Shown here: positions 1-4,296 of the stretch, one piece after another
How the letters are laid out: the number at the start of each line of letters is the position of its first letter
Numbering within the stretch: position 1 is the first letter of the stretch
DNA from: an uncultured Clostridia bacterium
GTDB taxonomy: Bacteria; Bacillota; Clostridia; Oscillospirales; Acutalibacteraceae
Assembly (NCBI GenBank): GCA_947567585.1
Contig: CANONE010000123.1
Span: 1 to 6,403, forward strand
Length of the DNA: 6,403 nucleotides
Reading direction: 5' to 3'
Program-made: the position numbers and the translations under genes
Notes under the pieces: model-generated
What the model was told of the DNA's origin: nothing
Databases searched by the model: none
What the model saw: the letters and a program-made list of their open reading frames with translations, nothing else

Positions 1-690
1 GAAGATAAGGTATTGGTGCTGAACACTTTTTTGTGCAACCAGCCCTATGATATGGCCACATGTCTGGCGCTGTTCACCAATATTTCCGCCACAGTGATCT
101 TTATCGCCCGGGTGGAGATGCAGTTTCACGATAAATATAAGGCATATTCCGAAGCGGTAATCGGCGGAAAGCTGGCGGACATCGACAATGCCAAGCGCCG
201 GATGTTCCGGCAGATATCCAGCGTGCTGATGGATCTGGCCCGGATACAGTTTATCGTGTCCGTGGCGGTGTACCTGGTGGCCATTGTGGTGCTGCCGAAC
301 TTTGGTTATTCGGGGCTTACCATGCGGATTTATCCCTGTCTGGCCGCTGGATATTTTATCATGTTTTTGATGTACGCCGCTATTTTGTTCCTCTACTACT
401 ATAACGACACCGCCGGCGCTGTCTTTGCCACATTGGGCTTCTGCCTGGCGGACTTAGGCGTAAGCCTGCTGGCCACTGGCCTGCCGGAGATCTGGTATGG
501 CCTGGGTCTGGTCGCCGGCGCCTTTGCCGGGTGGACCATTGCCTATATCCGCCTGCGGGGCTGCGAGAAGAACTTGGACCGGAACGTCTTCTGCCAAGGC
601 GCGCTGCTAAAGCGCATCATTGGCGACCCGCCGGAGGCCATGGTTTTTGACAAGAACGCGGCCGTGGAAGAGGCCGGGGAGGCCCGGTGA
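1..690 (+). CDS. pelG: PelG, Pel exopolysaccharide transporter (partial, C-terminal half)
   Basis: The frame is open from base 1 and ends at TGA 688-690, giving 229 residues; the true start lies upstream, so the TTG at 13 is not a start. PelG is an integral membrane protein of the MOP flippase superfamily that works with PelD, PelE and PelF to make and export the Pel polysaccharide. I recognise PelG from several stretches: NISATVIFIARVEM (residues 27-40), the following AYSEAVIGG (48-56), MRIYPCLAAGYF (108-119), AAILFLYYYND (126-136) and EIWYGLGLV (163-171). About five hydrophobic segments are visible, near residues 17-37, 82-99, 109-131, 138-157 and 164-184, followed by a charged cytoplasmic-type tail. 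The Pseudomonas protein is about 456 residues, so roughly half is present. The stop overlaps the next start by one base (TGATG), indicating co-translation. The assignment is from remembered family motifs, not a search, but the match is extensive. Confidence 0.9.
   Translation, partial: EDKVLVLNTFLCNQPYDMATCLALFTNISATVIFIARVEMQFHDKYKAYSEAVIGGKLADIDNAKRRMFRQISSVLMDLARIQFIVSVAVYLVAIVVLPNFGYSGLTMRIYPCLAAGYFIMFLMYAAILFLYYYNDTAGAVFATLGFCLADLGVSLLATGLPEIWYGLGLVAGAFAGWTIAYIRLRGCEKNLDRNVFCQGALLKRIIGDPPEAMVFDKNAAVEEAGEAR
676..682 (+). promoter_or_regulatory. Shine-Dalgarno site for the DUF2304 gene
   Basis: GGGGAGG lies seven bases before the ATG at 690. It sits inside the end of pelG and supports the ATG at 690 as the start, rather than the in-frame GTG at 687, from which the spacing would be only four bases. 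Confidence 0.6.
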
Positions 691-1148
691 TGGATACCTC
701 CGTACTTTTGCGGCCGGCCATGTGTGTGATTGGCGGGGCGATTATGGCGGCGGGGTTTTTGTGTCTGTCTCAGAAGAAAATGACGGTGAATTTGGCTCTT
801 GTGGCCGAGTTTTTAGGGGCGGCGCTGATTGTAACCGGGGCGGTGCCGGCTTTTTCCGCCTGGACCAAGCTGCTGTCTATGGGCACGGGCACGGCTCTGC
901 TGGCCATTGGGGCGGTAGGGGTGCTGGGGGCCTTTCAGGTGGCGCTGCTGATCTCGAAACTGCTGATGCGGCAGGAAGAGCTGGCCGTGCAGGTATCCCT
1001 GCTGCTGGAGGAAAACCGCCGGCTGGATAAGAGGCTGGGGGAGATAGAAGCCCATGAAAAGGATTTTGTTGGTGATCAATTCACTGAGCCGGGCGGGGGC
1101 GGAGACAGCCCTTTTGAACCTGATAAGGGAACTGGCCAAGGAAGATGA
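690..1148 (+). CDS. DUF2304 family small membrane protein
   Basis: This 152-residue protein has three hydrophobic segments (about residues 8-26, 32-53 and 67-90) followed by a charged, heptad-like helix (93-123, containing QEELAVQVSLLLEENRRLDK). That layout is characteristic of DUF2304 proteins, which are usually about 110-125 residues and sit beside GT2 glycosyltransferases. The best-known relative by role is streptococcal GacJ, a small membrane partner that stimulates the GT2 enzyme GacI; the family link is from memory. Inference: it anchors or activates the GT2 encoded at 2264-3022. Oddity: the last 30 or so residues (Gly/Pro-rich, from about residue 124) lie in a 95-base overlap with the next gene and look like a non-functional read-through of the glycosyltransferase coding sequence. 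The functional protein may in effect end near residue 122. The start is the ATG overlapping the pelG stop. Confidence 0.8.
   Translation: MDTSVLLRPAMCVIGGAIMAAGFLCLSQKKMTVNLALVAEFLGAALIVTGAVPAFSAWTKLLSMGTGTALLAIGAVGVLGAFQVALLISKLLMRQEELAVQVSLLLEENRRLDKRLGEIEAHEKDFVGDQFTEPGGGGDSPFEPDKGTGQGR
1037..1044 (+). promoter_or_regulatory. Shine-Dalgarno site for the GT4 gene
   Basis: GGGGGAGA stands nine bases before the ATG at 1054, inside the coiled-coil part of the DUF2304 gene. It confirms that the GT4 gene starts well before the DUF2304 stop, so the 95-base overlap is real as the sequence stands. Confidence 0.6.
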
Positions 1149-2304
1149 CCTGGAGCTCTGCCTCTATGTACTTTTAGGCCAGGGGGAGCTTGTGGACCAG
1201 CTGCCCAAAGGCGTGCGGCTATTGAATCCCCGTTTTTCCAAGGAACCGGTGTTTACGGGAAAGGGCAGGCGGCGGATGCTGGCGTCCGTGCTGTCCGCCT
1301 TTTTTCGAAACGGAGGCTTTTTTCGCAAGCTGTGCTCCACGGCGGAAATTTTCACGCGGATGCTGGCCCGGGGTCGGGTGCAGGCGGATAAGCTGCTGTG
1401 GCGGGTCCTTTCCGACGGGGCCCACCGGTTTTCGGAAGAGTTTCACCTGGCGGCGGCTTTTTTGGAGGGGGGCTCCGCCTACTATGTGGCGGACCATGTA
1501 CGGGCCAAGGCCAAGGCCGCTTTCGTCCATGTGGACTTGCGGGCCGCGGGTTACGCCCCCTGGCTGGACAGAGGCTGCTGGCGTGCCTTTGACAAGATTT
1601 TTCCGGTGTCTGAAGAGGCGAAGGACAGCTTTTGCAGGCTCTATCCCGAATATGCCGGAAAAGCGGAGGTGTTCCCTAATCTGCTGGACCGGGAGGAGAT
1701 TCTGAGAAAAAGCCGGGAGGCGGGGGGATTTCAGGATGATTTTAGGGGAATCCGCCTGCTGACAGTGGGGCGGCTTACCTATCAAAAGGGATACGACATA
1801 GCGGTAGAAGCAATGGCCCTCATCCGCCGGAAGGGACTCTGCGCCCGCTGGTATGTGCTGGGAGAGGGGGAGCGCCGCCGGGAGCTGGAAAGACAGATTA
1901 AAAAGCTGGGGCTGCAAAAGGATTTTCTGCTGCTGGGGGCCGTGGAGAATCCCTATCCCTATTTTGGGGAGGCGGATATCTATGTTCACGCCACCCGGTA
2001 CGAAGGGCGAAGCCTGGCGGTTCAGGAGGCGCGGGTACTGGGACGGCCGGTGGTAGTTTCGGATTGCAGCGGCAACCGAAGCCAGGTGCGGGACGGCGTG
2101 GACGGCCTGCTCTGTCCTCTGGACCCCGCCGCCATTGCCAACGCGGTGCTGGAGCTGGCGGCGGACCGGGAAAAGCGCCTCGCCCTGGGTCAGGCGGCGA
2201 AGGCTAGTGGTTCCTCAAAAGGCGGACAGGACCGGCTTTTGAAGCTGGCGGGAGGGAAAGAGAATGCGGGGAAAGGAATTGCTGGTGATTATACCGGCGT
2301 ATAA
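1054..2304 (+). CDS. Glycosyltransferase family 4 (GT-B fold)
   Basis: This 416-residue protein is a retaining GT4-type glycosyltransferase, expected to act on the cytoplasmic side with a nucleotide-sugar donor. The N-terminal acceptor domain opens with KRILLVINSLSRAGAET (residues 2-18), the usual first strand and glycine loop. The C-terminal donor domain carries LLTVGRLTYQKGYD (235-248, with the conserved R240 and K245), VLGEGERR (268-275), the E317/E325 EX7E pair in YEGRSLAVQEA, and the DGVDGLL strand (347-353). A basic, hydrophobic stretch at about 78-118 could help membrane association. It is not PelF: it lacks the PelF-type N-terminus. It overlaps both neighbours, by 95 bases upstream and 41 downstream. 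The last 30 or so residues, rich in Gly, Lys and Ser, fit the family poorly and run over the GT2 start, so the C-terminus may be altered or frameshifted. Donor and acceptor cannot be deduced. Confidence 0.9.
   Translation: MKRILLVINSLSRAGAETALLNLIRELAKEDDLELCLYVLLGQGELVDQLPKGVRLLNPRFSKEPVFTGKGRRRMLASVLSAFFRNGGFFRKLCSTAEIFTRMLARGRVQADKLLWRVLSDGAHRFSEEFHLAAAFLEGGSAYYVADHVRAKAKAAFVHVDLRAAGYAPWLDRGCWRAFDKIFPVSEEAKDSFCRLYPEYAGKAEVFPNLLDREEILRKSREAGGFQDDFRGIRLLTVGRLTYQKGYDIAVEAMALIRRKGLCARWYVLGEGERRRELERQIKKLGLQKDFLLLGAVENPYPYFGEADIYVHATRYEGRSLAVQEARVLGRPVVVSDCSGNRSQVRDGVDGLLCPLDPAAIANAVLELAADREKRLALGQAAKASGSSKGGQDRLLKLAGGKENAGKGIAGDYTGV
2251..2256 (+). promoter_or_regulatory. Shine-Dalgarno site for the GT2 gene
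   Basis: GGAGGG is seven bases before the ATG at 2264 and lies within the end of the GT4 gene. It fixes the GT2 start and shows that the 41-base overlap is used. Confidence 0.65.
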
Positions 2305-3022
2305 TGAGGAAGAGAACATCGGCAGGGTGCTGGACCAGCTGGAATCGCTGGAGCTAAGCGCCTTTGCCGATGTGCTGGTTATAGACGACGCCTCCATAGA
2401 CGGCACGGGCTGGGAGACCCGGCGGCGGGGGGTGGAGACGGTGGCGCATGTGTTCAATTTGGGTTATGGAGAGAGCTTGCAGACAGGCTATCACTACGCG
2501 GTCCGGGGCGGGTACCGGTACGTCATCCAGATGGATGGGGACGGCCAGCATGACGCGGGGAACGTCCTGCCTATCTACCGGCGGCTGAAGGAGCCGGACC
2601 GGCCGGACATTGTGCTGGGTTCCCGGTTTATGGAGGGCGCGGGGGAGTACCCGGTAAGCCTGCGGAAAAGGCTGGCCTTGCAGCTGTTCCGGCTGGGTAT
2701 CCGTGGGGCGGCGGGCCGGTGGATCGCGGACCCTACCACGGGCCTGCAGGGGCTAAGCTGCCGGGCTTTTCGCTTTTACGCCCGGTATAATCATTTCGAC
2801 GATAAATATCCGGACGCTAATATGATTCTGCAAATGCTGCTGCTGGGATTCCGGGTAGAGGAGGAACCGGCTGTGATGCATAGCCGGACGGCGGGAAAGA
2901 GCATGCACCGGGGCTTGAGCCCGGTGTGGTATATGTGCCGGATGCTTTTTAGTATGCTGGCGGTGATTTTCCGGATTAAGGTGCTGAAAATGGATGTGGG
3001 GGAGGCTGAGGACTATGGATAG
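2264..3022 (+). CDS. GT2 glycosyltransferase, polyprenyl-phosphate sugar synthase type
   Basis: This 252-residue GT-A fold enzyme probably transfers a sugar from a nucleotide sugar to a polyprenyl phosphate (or related acceptor) at the cytoplasmic face of the membrane. Motifs in order: VIIPAYNEEENI (residues 8-19, nucleotide binding), VIDDASIDGT (39-48), QMDGDGQHD (89-97, containing the metal-binding DXD), VLGSR (117-121) and DPTTGLQG (156-163, the position of the acceptor-side loop). This set matches dolichyl-phosphate mannose synthase-like and GacI-like proteins. It has no pair of strong C-terminal TM helices, only one moderately hydrophobic segment (about 222-241), so a membrane partner is plausible, and the DUF2304 protein two genes upstream is the obvious candidate. 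It ends at TAG 3020-3022, eight bases into the next gene. The transferred sugar cannot be predicted. Confidence 0.88.
   Translation: MRGKELLVIIPAYNEEENIGRVLDQLESLELSAFADVLVIDDASIDGTGWETRRRGVETVAHVFNLGYGESLQTGYHYAVRGGYRYVIQMDGDGQHDAGNVLPIYRRLKEPDRPDIVLGSRFMEGAGEYPVSLRKRLALQLFRLGIRGAAGRWIADPTTGLQGLSCRAFRFYARYNHFDDKYPDANMILQMLLLGFRVEEEPAVMHSRTAGKSMHRGLSPVWYMCRMLFSMLAVIFRIKVLKMDVGEAEDYG
2998..3005 (+). promoter_or_regulatory. Shine-Dalgarno site deciding the DUF4832 gene start
   Basis: GGGGGAGG ends nine bases before the ATG at 3015. The earlier in-frame ATG at 2994 has no comparable site upstream and would add seven residues, so 3015 is preferred. Confidence 0.65.
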
Positions 3023-4250
3023 GAGATTTGCCTTCCGTCCCGTTAAGCTGAGGGAATCCCCTGGGGAGGCGGCGGGGCCGGGCAGGGGCTGGTACCATGT
3101 TCACACAGTTCGGGCGGACCCGCCGCCGGAAGCGCCGCCCCTAGAGCAGGAGCTCTTCCCGGTCCCGGATGAAAAGCTGGCCCTGGTGCTTTTTGACATC
3201 GGGGCTTACAGGGCGCGGGATCTTTCCACAGCGGCTCTGGAAAGGCTGGAGAGAGTTTTGGCTTTTTTTAAGGAGCGGGGGCAGGACGTGATTTTGCGGG
3301 TTACCTACGACACGGCCGGCCAGGGCATGGAGAGAGAACCGGACAGCCTGGAGCAAGTGCTCCGGCATATGCAGGCCCTGGGCGGGGCAGTTGGGAAGTC
3401 CAGGGAATGTGTATTTCTGCTGCAGGGGATTTTTGTGGGCAGCTGGGGGGAGATGCATGGGTCCAAGTTCCTGGCTTCGGGAGTCATGACAAAGCTGCTG
3501 GACGCCTGGGATCAGGCTACCGGGGGCGGCTTTTATCTGGCGGTACGGACCCCGGCCCAGTGGCGGGAAGCGGCGGGCCGTACCGCGTGCCCGGACCTGC
3601 CCCGGCGGCTGGCGCTTTTTAACGACGGCATGTTCGGCTCTGACACAGACCTTGGAACCTACGCTCCAGGGACGCGGCAGGCTGAGCTGAACTGGCAGCG
3701 GGAGGCGGCGGCTTATGTTCCCAACGGCGGAGAAGCCCTATCTGCGGAGGAGGGGCCGGTGGATTACCAGCTGGCCGTACAGGAGCTGGCTAAGGCCCGG
3801 ATATGCTATCTCAACAGCGCCTACCAGCAGGAGGTTTTGGCCCATTGGAGGTCCCAAAGGGTGTGGGGCAGGAGTGGGGGGAGCGGATATGACGCTATCG
3901 GCAAGCGGCTGGGGTACCGCTTTGTGGTACGGGAGGCGGCGCGGGCGGGGGATGTGCTGGAAATCACCATGGAGAACCAGGGCTTTGGCTCTCTTTGCTT
4001 CCCAGCCCGCTGCTGCCTGACGGCGGTTTGCCAGGACGGCGCCCGGTGGGAACAGACGCTATCCCAAGTGGACCCCTGTAACTGGGCTGGGGAAACCCAG
4101 AATAAAATTTACGCCAACTTTCCAGAGCTCCCGGCCCCCGCAAAGCTGTTTTTTGGCGTCCGCCTGCTGGACGGCCGCCCAATCCCCTTGGCAAATCAGG
4201 GAATGACCCCAGATTGCCTGGTATGCATAGGCTCAATAAAGCCGGTATAG
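3015..4250 (+). CDS. DUF4874/DUF4832-type protein, putative TIM-barrel carbohydrate-active protein
   Basis: From the ATG at 3015 this is a 411-residue protein. The N-terminal part has GPGRGWYHVH (residues 21-30), resembling the NPxRGWY opening of DUF4874, then alternating strands and helices: LALVLFDIGAY (55-65), VILRVTYDT (92-100), VFLLQGIFVGSWGEMHGS (133-150), FYLAVRTPAQWR (173-184) and LALFNDGMFGSDTDLGTYA (199-217). The C-terminal part has GYDAIGKRLGYRFVVREA (291-308) and a beta-rich tail, as in DUF4832. The pattern suggests a (beta/alpha) barrel followed by a beta-sandwich. E146 in WGEMH and E240 in PNGGE are candidate catalytic or sugar-binding acids; this is inference. Oddity: there is no signal peptide or TM segment, although such domains are often exported, so as read it would be cytoplasmic. 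The substrate is unknown; the glycan or lipid-linked intermediate made by this operon is the likely one. The family call is from memory. Confidence 0.75.
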   Translation: MDRRFAFRPVKLRESPGEAAGPGRGWYHVHTVRADPPPEAPPLEQELFPVPDEKLALVLFDIGAYRARDLSTAALERLERVLAFFKERGQDVILRVTYDTAGQGMEREPDSLEQVLRHMQALGGAVGKSRECVFLLQGIFVGSWGEMHGSKFLASGVMTKLLDAWDQATGGGFYLAVRTPAQWREAAGRTACPDLPRRLALFNDGMFGSDTDLGTYAPGTRQAELNWQREAAAYVPNGGEALSAEEGPVDYQLAVQELAKARICYLNSAYQQEVLAHWRSQRVWGRSGGSGYDAIGKRLGYRFVVREAARAGDVLEITMENQGFGSLCFPARCCLTAVCQDGARWEQTLSQVDPCNWAGETQNKIYANFPELPAPAKLFFGVRLLDGRPIPLANQGMTPDCLVCIGSIKPV

Positions 4251-4278
4251 ATATAAAATCAGCTGGCGAATTCCATGC

Positions 4279-4286
4279 AAAGGAGA
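4279..4286 (+). promoter_or_regulatory. Shine-Dalgarno site for the GT-C gene
   Basis: AAAGGAGA lies ten bases before the ATG at 4297, in the only intergenic gap of the window (4251-4296). No hairpin plus T-run is visible in the gap, so transcription probably continues from the upstream genes. Confidence 0.7.
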
Positions 4287-4296
4287 CGCGCATATA

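Noticed and set aside
13..15. TTG as a start for the first gene
   Set aside because: The frame is open from base 1 and the product is the middle to end of PelG, so the real start is outside the window.
620..1030. 136-codon open frame on the + strand
   Set aside because: It is an out-of-frame shadow across the end of pelG and the DUF2304 gene; the product is Gly/Arg-rich without motifs.
1219..1989. 256-codon open frame on the minus strand
   Set aside because: It lies wholly opposite the GT4 gene, its product is rich in Pro, Gln, His and Arg with no recognisable domain, and the + strand frame has clear family motifs.
4252..4259. TATAAAAT as a -10 promoter element before the GT-C gene
   Set aside because: No acceptable -35 sequence at 16-18 bases upstream and no extended -10 TG; the 46-base gap is AT-richer simply because it is non-coding.
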